DNA of 64,000 nt from Platycnemis pennipes (GCA_933228895.1 OW121855.1:36470698-36534697); one strand, 5' to 3'; counted from the first letter of the stretch, positions 25,191 through 37,884 are shown. Made by a program: numbers and translations. The notes: generated by a model not told the origin, from the letters alone.

Positions 25191-28100
25191 CCCCTGAGTT
25201 ATTTCATGGCCGAAAATAGATTGTGACAATTACATCGATTATAGGTTGCGTTCATTAGAATGATGGGTGACAACCACAAAATATTTAGTGGCCACATTTT
25301 GTCACACGAATTATGATTCATATTTCCAATGTTGTATGGAATTGTTTTGTTGCCAAAAACTGTGACTCTGACATTCGAAAAAAGTGGTAAAAATAAAACA
25401 GCACCTGGTGATTTATCATACGAATTCCAAAATATAGATACACATGTTTTCTTGAGACCCGTCGCAGGGGCATGTGGCAGTGGATGGTAGGTCATCAGCC
25501 GTGAAATTGACTCTTATTTGAAAAAAAAAACTGAAACATGGCATCGCTCAAGGATAAACTCGTTTCTCTCACTGAGGAAAACGAAACCAAGCTCGGCGAC
25601 TGCATTGATGTCAAACGGATTCTTAGATTGTCAAATTGAGAATTCAGCCTCAATTTGGCATATTCAGGCAATTTAAACCACTCATAATTAATGGACCGTG
25701 CCATTTACATGCAATAAAACTGCAATAAAAATAATTTGCTCGAGGATTGGCCTTGAATAATACTGAATCATGATCAAATACACAAGAAATGTTTAGCGGA
25801 GATTGTGCGGAAAAGATTCTTCTTGCCATAGGCAATGCAGCAATGCAACCGTTAAAGAGGGTAGCTTATTGTTACTATGCCCGTAGTGAATTGAGCGCCT
25901 TTGTACAAACTCGTATGATCTTCAACTTGACTCTCAGAGATTCTTGGCTTGGCGACTTTCCGTCGTCAAGCCAAGTCAGGTAATTCTCCCACGTCATCGT
26001 AGCATTCGATAAGTCTATCTTACCAAAAGGTATACTAAACACCGTTTATAATGCCGTCGCCTATTTTCCACGGCTAATTTCTCAGCCAACCTCTAAATCC
26101 TGAGGTTGACTCGCTATTCGTGGCTAATTACGTGCACTCGGTGGTTTAAGCTCAGTACCGAATACATAAACACACAATTACAGGAATTTGAAAATGCTAA
26201 TAGCGTTTTCGAGGTGATATTTCTGAGAGAACCTAGTCTAAGAATGGCTATTCTGTTGATCTCAGTTAACCCTAACCTAAAAAATCTCTGCAGTGAATAT
26301 TAAAGCGAAACGGTATAAAAAGCAGCACAAAAAATAAAACGTAATTAAGTAAGTTTGTTGGCCTTTCACACCACGGACAGTAAAATTTGAAAAATAGTGA
26401 CGAGTATATTGGAAAAAGCATATCACATACAAATTACCCTACGAATAAAAGCTATGAAAATGACGGAAACTGTTTTTGGCAGTTTGGTGACGTTCAAGGA
26501 AAACTTAGATCTCAGAAATTTTGTAAAATATTTGGGTGTCCTGACCATCATACTATCCCCTAATGTGTGTTCTTCATGTAAAAATCAAATACAACGTGCA
26601 CAGCTGTTACAAAAAGGCAACGTGCGAATACTGTCTAAATTGCAGAAAAGCTTTATCTAGAAAAAATGTAGGCTCATTTATAACAACCTATGAACTCATT
26701 TTATTAGGAGATTAGTACTAAATCGCTCAACTGAATTATTATCGCATTGTTTTACAGCGAGTTCCTAGCTGCACTTTCTAAGACAGCTAATTTTTCCGTT
26801 GCGTTTTGCGTATATTTTGCGTAAGTAGTAAATTATTTATTGATTTTGAATCAAAATTTGGTCACTTATAATTACTAATCCACAACCTCAAACTAAAATA
26901 AGACAAGAATATTCGGCATGAGTGGTAAGAGTCATATTCAGGACTCAAAACTTCGGTGTAGGAAATCCTTACACTTGAGATAAGATACTAAGCTTCCCTG
27001 TGCCGCCTGTGATAATTCCGGGAGATTTTACTCCATGAAATTACATAACACGTGCTGTCGTACTGAAGCATTTCCTGGTTTAGAACTCGAGAGGTTCTAA
27101 GCAGTAGCCGAGCACAATATTCACATGGCTACCAGGTCGGCAAACTTCATTGCAAGCTGTAAGAAAACTCGAATCGGAAACGCTAAAATCGAATGGTCAA
27201 CGATTTTACTCTACGACGAATACGGCAAAATTAGTCGGCATTCCCTCATTACTAGCGTTCGGCTACAGAGGAGACAATGAGGGGTTCAAATCTGGGCGAT
27301 GATCCAGCGGCATTTACGGCGTCGCAAATATACGTACGATTTTAAAGGATAAAAATGATCTTTATCGATTTTAGAAACGTTTAAACATAAATTTCATTTC
27401 ATACCTTTACAGTAAGTTTTATGACTTGTTATTGGCCTTTAATGCCATTTGCATATCGAATTCCATTAATTGACCATTTTCGTCAATTTCATCGTTTTTG
27501 AAATGAATATCTCCTTAAATCTTAATATGCATAGGGGCTTATCCTAATATGCCCCTGGGACAAACCCTTACTACGCAAACAACGAATGTTTGCCGCAATA
27601 GCATATACCTTCTTCTTTCCTTCTTCTTCTCCTGCTTCCTTTCTTTCTTCCGCCTTGTAGCTTTAACTAAGCAATAAAAATACTCCCAGGCAAAGAGTCT
27701 CGAATTAGCAACATTCCCATTATTTTCCACCAAACTCGCCGACGACTTCGTTAGCGTCTATGCAACCGCTTCCAAACGCGCCAATATTTACATTCCTAGA
27801 GCCAGAATCAAACTGAAACCAAGGTATATTGGCTGCATTACACGACAGGGTCTGCACCGTGTCGAATGCAAGTGCTTCTGCAGCCGAACGCACCCGAATG
27901 GGGGAAAAAAAGGTCTCCCAGAGTACCTGGTCGCTGTAAATCAACCGGGCGCCGCCATCAAATGGCGCCGAGCCCGAACTCCGAGACGAAGGCACGAGAG
28001 AAGGGAAGCACTCCGGATTTTTTTTTACTCGGTCGCTGTGAAAGTCTGCTAAAAAATAATGTTATGCCGACGAGGCGAGGATACCCACTCATCTTTCCCT

Positions 28101-29799
28101 CCACTGCGCGAAATCGTGTCCATTACGACTAGGGCGTTAAAAGGGCTCCCAGTGCACCTTCAACCACCATCCTTTCCCCCACCCTACCACCCATTACCCA
28201 GCACTCCTCCCCCCCCCCCCCCATCCTCCTCCTCCTCCTCTGAATCCCTTCACCTCCCCCTTCCCTCTCTCTTTTTCGTGGGAGTAGTACCTAAGAATAG
28301 GTGGCGCTTAGGGGAGTGACTCATTTGCGCCCCACATTCGATAGGGATAAAAGCATTAAACAACTCGAGGCATCCTCCTCGCCGCGGCCTCCCGTCTTGA
28401 GTTCTCCCGAGAGCGCATCTTCGTTAATCGTGTCGGAAATCATCGAGTCTTTAAACGCGCATCCCTTTGCCTGCCCTGGCCTCGAGGGCAGGTGGATTGG
28501 CTCGCTCAATGTCCCCTCGCGAGCAAGAGCAAATTGAAAACTTTTTCTTCCTGTTTCATTCAGAGGTCAACGGAGGGATAATGTACAAACCGGGACGAAA
28601 TTTGTACGTGTCCTTTCGAGTCTATCACCACGAATAGCAAATTAAGGTTTATTAGGTGCTTCGTGGATTAACATCAAGGAGAAAACGTGAAAAAGACAAG
28701 CTATTAATATACGCCCCGCTTCACCCAATATTACGTTAGGATTTGGGAATCATATTAAAATAACTATATAATGTATGAGCCGAAATCCGAAGAAAGCCCC
28801 GCCATTCTTGTAAAGTTGCTTTTGGGTGACTAAAAGCGCCGCACTGAGAAATTAGTAAATCTGTGATGGAACCCATTGAGACAAAACATGTGCTAACTTA
28901 GCACAGAGACAGACATCTATCTCGTGATCGTACTCCCGGCAACACGGAAGTAGATGAGTACAGTATTTAATTAGTTCCTTAAGAGGTCGTATAACAGCAA
29001 TAAGATCGATAAGATTAAAAAGAATATACTTTGACAGATGGGTCAAATATTTGTTCTCATACGTAACCTTCATGGCCAAAGAAGAACAGGCTCAACATCA
29101 ATAATCCAAAATGACAAGATACTAAACCCATCATCTTGTCAAAATACTCCCCCATTACTTGAGATGAAGAATCGACGAATTTCAGAGGAGAGATTACAAT
29201 ATAGCTGAAAAAGACTCGATGGCTAATGACTATTCACCCCATGCCACACGCTCATGCTTCGTTTTTCGGGGTGAAATACACATGTTAATTAGGTAAGCGT
29301 TTATTCTTATATCTATCAGGTATTCTACTCCCATCATGTATCTGATTCTCATATTATCCTTCTAATAATTAGCACTCGATAATGAATTGAGAGTTACCGG
29401 CCATGTGCCACGGTACCGTCGGACCTGAAAGGAGAAGCAAAGATGTAACAAAAGCAGAGTAGCATCAAAGAATTTAGTATTCACAAAGCTTGATTGAGAG
29501 CGAATTCTACGTATGGTATGGAAAAACCTTTCGTTGTGCGAAAAAAACTACTTTTGAATAGCAAAAAATTTCCAATAACAACTAAAAATTCTGTTGTGGC
29601 ATCAACTGGGGACTTTTTGACCCATAGTGAGATTGAATTTACTAAAAAGTAGCCATGTGTGTTTTATCTTTGCTGAGACGATGAAATAACCCTGGCCGAA
29701 AATACCTCAGCGATTAATTGGTCTGTGCGCGCAATTAAAAAGTAAGAGGCTTTCTAAGTTCAAGTACACCATTATGATTCTCAAAAACAATTCAATGTC
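25191..29799. other. no gene recognised; low-complexity tracts
   Basis: Mostly AT-rich intergenic DNA. A short hairpin lies at 25943-25975 (9-bp stem cttggcttg). Pyrimidine-rich runs occur at 27606-27650 and 28160-28275, the latter with an uninterrupted poly-C tract near 28210. The stretch 27720-28550 is more GC-rich and opens frames on both strands, none recognisable. At 27250-27310 a B-box-like ggttcaaatctggg suggests a worn SINE. Confidence 0.45.
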
Positions 29800-29970
29800 C
29801 ACAGAGAAAAAGTCATTCACCTTGACCGGGTTAGAACCCGGAACTTCTAGCATAGATCTACTCGTGTCTCTTTAAACCCTCGAGATACCTGAGAATGAAG
29901 AATCGGCGAATGTCAAAATTAGAGACTACACGTGTAGTCTCTAATTTTGACGTTCACCTATGCTAGAAGT
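29800..29970. repeat. tRNA-like SINE arm next to a perfect 40-bp palindrome
   Basis: 29818-29885, read on the minus strand, has a tRNA-like head with the B-box-type word gggttctaaccc and the ccttgacc end seen in the SINE arms at 19.2 and 30.5 kb. A perfect 40-bp palindrome (29912-29951) follows, centred on cacgtg. Beyond it, tatgctagaag is repeated in inverted orientation relative to the SINE arm. The layout resembles a third inverted SINE pair whose outer arm has been lost. Confidence 0.6.
29912..29951. repeat. perfect 40-bp palindrome
   Basis: Each half is 20 bases (gtcaaaattagagactacac and its reverse complement) with no spacer. The match continues imperfectly outward for about eight bases. 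Spacer-free perfect palindromes this long are unstable, so it is probably young or part of a foldback element. Confidence 0.9.
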
Positions 29971-30480
29971 ATAGTGTTTTGTCACATCCACATTGTATTG
30001 AGTACACCACTACAAGGCTGTGTGGCAAGGGGCTACGCTTATCTCCTAATGACAACTCTAACGTACTCACAGGTCAGGAACGGAAAAAGAGAATTAGATA
30101 AAAAGTTTGGTTTTTTTGGGCGTCAAAAATGTCAATAAATAGATGCGGCTCTTATGTTCCATCCCTTTATATTTTATGGCAAGAGAGATGGTTCGGAATA
30201 TTTAGGGACAAAGCGTGCCACACAGCACTGTCCAAACGCATTGTTTTGTGAAGGCGTAAAAATGGTGCTGAGTTGGTCTGCTAACTCATCATTAGAAAGA
30301 ATACTAACCTCACCAGGCACGATTAGGATTTAAGTTCCAGGGTTCCGTTATGCAAAATTATTTTACTGTTGCTCTTGAACACCTCCAAAATTTATGATCC
30401 CTAGTCAAAACAACATCCTGTGCTAACTAGTTTTTCATGAAATAGCTACAAATTTTCTGGTAGCCTCGATAAATAAAAGC

Positions 30481-30646
30481 AGAATTTCTACAAGGAAAAA
30501 AATCTACCTCGACCGGGACTCGAAACCGGACAACCTGATTTCCGGCCAGGTACTACCAGTTGAGTTACCCTCGGAGTAGAACTCGGAAATCAGGGGATCC
30601 GGGTTCTAGTCCCGGCCGAGGTGAAATTTTTCCTCGTGGAAATTCT
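30481..30646. repeat. inverted pair of tRNA-derived SINE arms (foldback)
   Basis: The left arm (30481-30544) and right arm (30584-30646) are reverse complements over about 63 bp with a modest number of mismatches. Both contain a T-arm/B-box (gactcgaaacc on the left, ggttctagtccc on the right). On the minus strand the left copy has a full tRNA-like head (30507-30574) with an A-box-like taactcaactggtag. The right copy starts at ggaaatcagggg, within the anticodon region, as at 19.43 kb. The unit could fold into one long stem with a loop of about 40 bases. Confidence 0.8.
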
Positions 30647-31087
30647 ACTATTGTGCGTTTCAGCGAGTGACTCCGCTTCGGTATTCGCGGCTAGTTAGTA
30701 ATCCTTGAAACGATAAATAAGTTATTTTTATACTACTGGCATATGTATTTCTCCCATCTGGAAACTACTACTACTGGAAAGGTAGTCCACGTACCGTAGC
30801 GCAGCGTCTGTTCCTCAATGAGGCGGCAGTGAGAAGGCGTCTGACCCCAGTGGGGCTATCAAGTGATGGTGTCACGTTCAAAACACTATTGAGGCAGGCA
30901 ATGGGAAATCACCTCAATTAAACTCTCCCAATAACACAATGGACTTGAACATAGAGAATTGAATCCTGGTAACTACGGAGCTCGGGACCAAATTAGTGGG
31001 ACGGGTGTCGTGCCCGGAAGCAGGGTAAGCAAGGACTCTGCGGTAGTCATCTCACGAAATCATTGCACGAAAAGAAAGACAGCAGCA

Positions 31088-31860
31088 ACGGCAGCAGCAG
31101 CAGTGAAGAAGAAACCAGAGAAGAGAGGAACAATTCTAAGGATCGGGACATGGAACGTTAGGACGATGTTAAAGGCAGGAAAACTAGAAAACATTAAGCG
31201 TGAAATGGAGAGGGGAAAGATCGATTTGTTGGGATTAAGCTAAGTAAGAAGGAGAGACAAGGGAGACTTCTGGAGTGAAAATTACAGGGTTATATACAGT
31301 GGAGGGGAAGACAGCCAGCGGGGAGTAGTAGTTGTATTGAATGCAACATTAGGAAAACGGGTATTGAATGTGGAACAGGTAGGCGATATAATACTAGCTA
31401 TCGAAATCAAAGCAAAGCCGTCGAATGCAGTTGTAGTACAGGTTTACATGCCGACAGGGGGACATGGAGAAGAGAAAGTAGACGAAGTATATGACCAGTT
31501 GGAAGAATTAATCGGGAAATTAAAGGGCAGGAAGAACCTAAAAGTTAATGCGAGATTGGAACGCTGTAATAGGAGAAGGGAGGGACCGAAGTGAAGTAGG
31601 AGAGTATGGTCTGGGTGTAAGAAATGACCGGGACGAGAAAGCAGTGGAGTTCTGTAGGAGGAATAATATAGTGATTACAAACACGTGGTTTAAACACCAC
31701 CCTAGGAGTAGGAACTCATGGAAAATGCCGGGGGATATGGGAAGATACCAACTATATTATATCATGATTAGGCAAAGATTCAGGAACAGCGTGAGGAATT
31801 CGCTTAGTTTCCCAGGCGCAGATGAAGATTCAGACCATAACTTGGCAGTGATTAAATGTG
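31088..31860 (+). pseudogene. AP endonuclease domain of the retrotransposon
   Basis: Three overlapping frames (starting near 30959, 31337 and 31548) together cover an apurinic-type endonuclease domain. Present are GTWNVRTM (metal-binding region), the VQVYMPT strand, DWNAVIG, and a closing SDHNLAV with the catalytic His. A stop after LLGLS at about 31241 and a shift near 31550 break it. The missing Asp in QLYYI indicates lost activity independent of the frameshifts. Confidence 0.82.
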
Positions 31861-32509
31861 AGATGAGACTAAAAAGGTTGAAAGTAGGAAGGAGAATAAA
31901 AACGTGGGACGTAGAAATACTGATTAGAACGAAGAGAAGAGAATATCAGGAGATTGTGGATAGATGCATGAGAGAAGAGGAGGGAAGAAGAACAATAGAT
32001 GAAGGATGGGAAATGATAAAGATGGGCATAAAAGAAGCAGCTGAGAAAACAATTCGAACAGTAGACGGTAGAAGGATCAAGAAACCATGGGTAACAGCAG
32101 AAATGATGGAAAGGATCGAGGAAAGAAGGAAATGGAAAAATGTAAACAACGCTAGGCAAAAGGTATTATAAGGAGATAAACAACAGACTTAGGAGAGAAA
32201 CAAAGAGAGCAAGAGAAACGTGGTGGAGTCAGCAATGCGAAGAGATGGAGAGACTTCAGAGAAATAGGCAGTCTGTACTCAAAGGTTAGAATGTTACTGG
32301 GCATCAAGAAATGGAAAACGGTCCCGTGCATCAAAGATAGAATGGGAAATTTAGCAATGGAACCAGAGGAGATCCAGCGTCGTTTGAGGGAATATGTTGA
32401 GGAACTATATGATAGCGAAAATAGGCCTAGGAACTTAGACATAGAAGAGGAAATGGACAAAGATGAGGATGACGTGGGCCCCGGAATATTTGATAGTGAG
32501 AGAAGGCAT

Positions 32510-33420
32510 TACGAGAAATGAAGGCGAGAAAAGTGGTGGGGATAGATAACATCCCAGCTGAGCTTCTAAAACCCCTAGGAAGAGGGAGAAGGGAGAGATT
32601 TAATGAACTTGTTAGCAGAATATACGAGGAGGGGAATTGGCCGGAGGATATTGTAAAAACCGTGCTGATACCCTTCCGAAAAAGTGGGTGACAAAAGAAT
32701 GTGAAGACTATAGAATGATAAGCTTGATTTATCATGCGGCAAAGGTAATGCTTAGAATAATCAACATAAGAATGGAAAAGAGAGCAAATGAATTTCTAGG
32801 CGAGGATCAGTTTGGATTTCGGAAGGGGAGGGCCATTCGGGATGCGATTGCAGTGATGAGAATACAAGTGAAAAGGAATCTACAATATAATCAGGATATG
32901 TTCGCGTGATTTGTTGATTTCGAAAAGGTGTTCGACAGGGTGAGGTGGGACAAGTTAATGGAAATATTGCGGAAGATAGGAGTAGACTGGAGAGACAGGA
33001 GACTGATCCGGAATTTATCCATGGAGCAGAAGGCGCAGGTGAGAGTAGCCGAAGGAGAATCGGATTGGGCCACAATAGGGAGGGGAGTAAGGCAGGACTG
33101 TCCGTTATTACCGGTACTTTTCAACATATACTCGGAGGAAATGGTGAGAGAGGCTTGGGATGAGCTTGAGGCTGGAGTAAAGGTCGGGGGGAAATTGATA
33201 AAATCAGTGAGGTTTGCGGATGACCAAGCGCCAGTCAGCCCGTGGCTTGCAAAAAATGCTGGATGCATTGCAGGGACAGTGCGAAAGATACAGGATGAAG
33301 ATAAACCAGAGGAAAACGAAAGTTATGCGATTTTCACGAACAAAAAGGGCCAGTATAACTATAAAAGTAGGAGGTCAGAAGCTAGAAGGTAGAGCAATTA
33401 AGCTATCTAGGTAGTGTGCT
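32510..33420 (+). pseudogene. reverse transcriptase domain of the retrotransposon
   Basis: Fingers, palm and active-site motifs are readable over several frames: IDNIPAELLKPLGRGRRE (about 32540), YRMISLIYHAAKVMLRIIN, the FRKGR block, VDFEKVFDRVRW with the first Asp, and RFADD at about 33205. The tga at about 32908 and a shift near 33230 interrupt it. It remains an obvious relative of the fragment at 21.4-22.6 kb, although the two differ too much to be the same subfamily. Confidence 0.85.
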
Positions 33421-33670
33421 CGACGAAAAAGGGTATAGGAGCAGTGAAGTGAGAAGGAGAATCGCATTGGCAAAAGAGGCTTTTACTTGCAGGCGTGAAC
33501 TAATGACAGGGGCGCTGAGTAGGGAAGTGAAGAAAATACTAGTGAAAAGTTTGATATAGAGCGTTACACTCTATGGGGCGGAAATGTGGGCTTTGCGAAA
33601 AGAAGATGAAAACAGACTTAGGGCTTTTTAGATGTGGGTGTGGAGAAGGATGAAGAAAGTAAATGCAAAT

Positions 33671-33752
33671 GCAGGGAATTTTCCAGAAATGCAAAATTCC
33701 CTGACAATTCCAGGTTTTCCCGGTTTTCCATGACGATCGCCACCCTGTCAGG
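33671..33752. repeat. possible DNA-transposon end next to the LINE
   Basis: The retrotransposon sequence stops abruptly where this unit begins (aatgcagggaattttcc). It contains aaaattccctgacaattcc, ggttttcccggttttcc and ends gccaccctgtca. Read in reverse it starts cagggtggcgatcg, like many hAT ends. No partner end or target duplication was found nearby, so it may be a fragment. Confidence 0.35.
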
Positions 33753-34273
33753 TCTAAATCAAAGTAAGTTCTTGTAAGTGAAAATACTCGAATATAGTGA
33801 AAGGCATTAACGGTCGTTTAAAGTGGTTACTCTTACCCTAGTTGTCGTAACCGTAATCTGCTCAAGAAAGTCGTGGATTTCTGTGATAAGATTATTGTTT
33901 GCTTTTTAGAATTTCTCACTTCTAAGATATTGGTTTGAAATTTCTATCAGAAGTTTAAGGGTTTATTGAATTTTAAAAATTTCAAATGCTTTAAATGAAC
34001 ATGCCGTGTATGATTAAAATTTTAGTGAAAACGTCTAGAAGGGATGAATGCAACTTAAAGTCACTCCAATCATTAAAGAATTGCTGGTAGCTTTCAGGTG
34101 GTAGTAGATATTGCTCAAGGAGGATGTAAAACCTCTGGGCGGCATTTTTATACCCAAAGTGAAAGACGCTATATAGTAGAAATAGTAACTCACGATCAGA
34201 CTGACGGGTATAAAGCATTTGCAGTGCCCTTCACCGGAGCATACGAGTCACGATTTCGCTAAAAAAATCCTTC
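33753..34273. other. no gene recognised
   Basis: AT-rich DNA between two repeats. The frame at 33991-34218 (minus) is short and shows no known features. Confidence 0.45.
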
Positions 34274-34396
34274 ATCCTAACCCAAGGTCCTTAAAGTCAT
34301 AAGCCACAATATACTTAGACAACGTATATACTTAAGTATATATCACTAAGTATATACCACAAAAGTATATACTTTAAGGACCTTAATCCTAACCCA
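34274..34396. repeat. small foldback element with flanking direct repeats
   Basis: 14-bp perfect inverted repeats (34284-34297, aaggtccttaaagt, and 34371-34384) enclose about 73 bp made of repeated gtatata/tatac words. Identical 11-bp direct repeats (atcctaaccca) flank it at 34274-34284 and 34386-34396. It resembles a very short MITE with its target duplication. The left direct repeat and inverted repeat share one base, so exact borders are uncertain. Confidence 0.5.
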
Positions 34397-37300
34397 CACG
34401 TCCATTTGGTACCTGGTTTGGAATATTCTTGGCATAATTTGCGCTTAAAAATATTAGTCGAAGAAATCGTTCTTTCATTATAAATACAGATTATCACATT
34501 CGCCTAATATGGTTCAAGTAGCGAAAGAGAGAATGTTTATTATGAATGCTCTTTATGAAATGATATTTAGCTATGTATCTCCTCGCCGTTAACGCTCAAC
34601 TAGTGCTCTAGCCATTGACGTAAAAGACGTCTGATTTTACCAGGTCATTGATGATTTTCTACGATGGGTGGCGGACGTGAAGTGTGCTTTTGTATGGTGC
34701 ATCTACGGGTAATGAACTCTCTTGTCTTCAGTTACTAGAATCCTCCCTAAGGCTTTGGACACAAATATTTAGTCGGGATCAACGCATATGACAATTGATT
34801 CAACTACGTATTTGAGCTCAATTGAATGACGTTCTCTTCTATACCGTCAATAACATCAAGAATGCCATCACTACTAAAAAAGTAAGTAAGTACATATGAC
34901 GATGTAGATACGAGTATTCATCAATGGGGAACATGCACTATTTTTTATAACTCTTTGAATGTGAAGTTTATTAGCTAAAATGTGCTAGGCGAAAATACTG
35001 CTGAACAATTAAGTTGCGTTACAAAGATATTACTCTTTGAAAATTGTACCTTTTCGGCAGCTTAAAAACACTACGTCATCGCATGACGTCACGGCACGGT
35101 ATCGCTATGGGCGTTGTTTATCTGTTTATGCGTGGAGGTAAGTTGTTAAATGAATACTTGGCGATAAGGTATGTATTTATCTCATTTTTTAATTAAGTAA
35201 ACGATTGTATTTCGATTTATAATTTACGTAGTATTGATGGTAACGAGCACATCGTCCATTAATTATATAATGCCTCTTTAGTGTCCAAGAATTTCTACTA
35301 CGCCTATGCAATCGCTGTTTTTTTTTTAAGAAGAACGCCGCCATAAGGGAGTCAACCAAAGGAAATTGTCGAAATGTGCTTTTTTAAGTATTTTTTCAGT
35401 CGTAGTTTCGTTCGAGAAACGGCTAAAAACCTCTAAACAATATATTCACTTCGTTTTCTTTTAAAAATAAATGTCTATCTCCGAAGTAATATGGAACCTA
35501 CACCGTGCAGTGACGTCAGAAGGCGTTTCTGGTCACGCGACTTTCGTCAATTTCCGGGAACATTTTAATATCATTTAATAATCTTTGTGGTGGGCGTAGA
35601 AACATTTGGCTTATATATTTAAATTGGCGAGAAAATTTCGCATTAAGTACATCATTCATCTTCGAGAAACAAATTTCATGCATATTCCCCATTCCTAGTG
35701 ATTTAGTGGAAAGACCTTCGGTTAAATGGAAAATTTTCGTTTTTTATTATACTATTTAATATATTAGGCGATTATAGCATGAGTAATATGAGGAATGTAG
35801 TTTGGTTAGACCCTTTGGTTGGATTGATTCAGAAGTTTATTCATATTTCCATGGCCATTTCATGTGTTTTTCCGGCCATAAATATGGCGGTGACCAGCGT
35901 TCAACAATGTTCAACAATGGAGGTTCGTAGTAGCTGAAACCGTAACATTATGATAAAAAGCGTCCACTCTGATTGTGAGACTTTTCGTTACTATCTGAAC
36001 CGTGATACGATCCTATTAACCACCTAAAAATTTTAGGCTTTATGCCCTGCATTTTGTTCACAGTGCTCCTTGAAAAGCATATGAGAGAAATAATTGTCAT
36101 GCAAAATGATTCAAGTCAAAATTAAAAATTCAAATTACATGTACATACCCTGATTTACATACGCCATACCTTGAAATCCACTCCGAGGATGTGTGGCAGG
36201 GGGTAAATATCACCAAACATGCACTATTGACATGCAACTAGGCTTATACATGGAAACATGTTAGAAATAGAGTCACATGCAGCTAGATGGTTAGTACCTA
36301 CATCAATTTGCAGAAAATGAATATTCATGTCGCCGTCTAAAATTTGAATAATTCTCAGTATCAAAATTGAATTTCCATATATTTTAATGACGATTTCCAT
36401 AATTTATTGAACGCTGGTACTAGTTATATCAGCTGAATATATTTTCATGTATCCATATCATATGATATTTAATATTCACTGTTGGTGGAATTTGAACAAA
36501 ATAAAAGTAAACCAATAAAGGTACGAGAAATGTAAAAATATATTTTCTTGGAAGTTGATTTATAGTATGGTTATAATGTCCTTATTTATGAATTTATTAC
36601 TACTTCTTTATGCTTGAAAACTTGGGTATTTTTATTTGTATACTCGCAATATTAATGCTGATGCATTAATTCCAAATAATAAAGCCACAAATGATGATTG
36701 GAATTAATTAGTGTATAATTACTCTCTCGGTGCTCTGGATGTGGGTAACAATAATTTTGAGAACCTTTATAAGCTCTCGAATTGTTTAGGTGCATAAAAT
36801 TTTGTTGAGATTAATGGAAATAGGCTAAGAATAAATTGCTTTATTCTCTGCCTTTTCCGTTGTATTTTTACTAGATAATGTATGGCAAGGTCGTGGAAAA
36901 TATTATTTTCCCACCCTCCAGGCTCTACTACAGTTGATTTCATCTCTCAGGGGCTCAAATAAACTTCTTTCTCTATGTTTGCTGTTCATTCTTCATCCAC
37001 TGCTTCCGCTAACTCTGCGCCAGATGGCATGCGATGAAGGAAATATATATCCTCTCACAGTGCCTCGAAACTAATCTTGAAACGTCGATTTTTCGTTCAA
37101 CGCGAATCTATTTAGCGCTAAAATCTCTGGAGGAAAAATGCCAATGAAGTATTGCGAATTTTGCTAGCATTTTGGTGGTTAAGGAGGATAGCCAAATATA
37201 TTATAGTAATGCATTGCATTTGTAGGAGTCATTATATGCTACTCCGTTTTAGGCTCTAGTACTTTAAATAATTTATCTCCATTAAAATTTTCCTCGCATT

Positions 37301-37884
37301 AGTTCGGTTTTAAAAGCACGTGTCCGTTTTAAAAGAAATTCGATCGAGATCATTGAATTGAAAATTATTAATTGCGATGCATCACTTACCACTTAGGAAA
37401 AACGTTTTTTTATTATACGCAGACTCTACATTGTCTAAAACGTCGGGAAGTACACTTTCACGCGTGCTGTGCTTATTTCCATGACCAATCTGTTCGTGTT
37501 TTCTCGTTTGCTTCACACACCGTTATATAGTGTCAATGAGGGAAATGGAAAGTATTTCATCCATTTATAGGCTAGAACAAATAGTGGACTCAGGTGGTGC
37601 TTCATTGAAGTGACTGTAAGAGGCATACCCAGGCCAAGAGATGGCAAAATAAAACAAGAATGAAATTGAAATAATTACTCAAGATTCTGAAATCCTTCCC
37701 AATCCATGAAAATCAATGCAATTTTTATTCACGGCTTACCCACTTCTGAGAGGTAACTCTTTGCTATTAGGGGAGCGGACCAACAACTAAGGCCATTTGC
37801 ACAATAAGGATAGGTAGTATTTTTAGAAGAGGCAGGAATTTAGGGAGTGAAAAAACACACCCTAAACCTAAAATGTTTAGGAGG
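34397..37884. other. AT-rich DNA with two CRE-like sites, no gene
   Basis: No open frame of note exists over this long stretch, which makes coding content unlikely. Two exact TGACGTCA octamers occur at 35084-35091 and 35511-35518. The rest is plain AT-rich sequence. Confidence 0.5.

Larger units (their letters stand above)
30780..33665 (+). mobile_element. non-LTR retrotransposon, near full-length but decayed
   Basis: The + strand carries, in order, an AP-type endonuclease and a reverse transcriptase. Endonuclease words: GTWNVRTMLKAGKLENIKRE, then RDWNAVIGEG and SDHNLAVI. The usual QIDYI reads QLYYI, losing a catalytic Asp. Reverse transcriptase words: DQFGFRKGRAIRDAI, FVDFEKVFDRVRWDKL (preceded by an in-frame TGA), GVRQDCPLLP (normally GVRQGC.LSP) and VRFADDQA. 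A C-terminal piece reads TLYGAEMWALRKEDENR. Several frameshifts and stops break the frame. The endonuclease resembles the 'CFDP2-like' proteins often annotated in arthropods. The exact clade is not decided. Confidence 0.88.

Noticed and set aside
27250..27310. SINE-like B-box (ggttcaaatctggg)
   Set aside because: Only a single box with a weak A-box candidate and no matching body or target duplication; left as a note.
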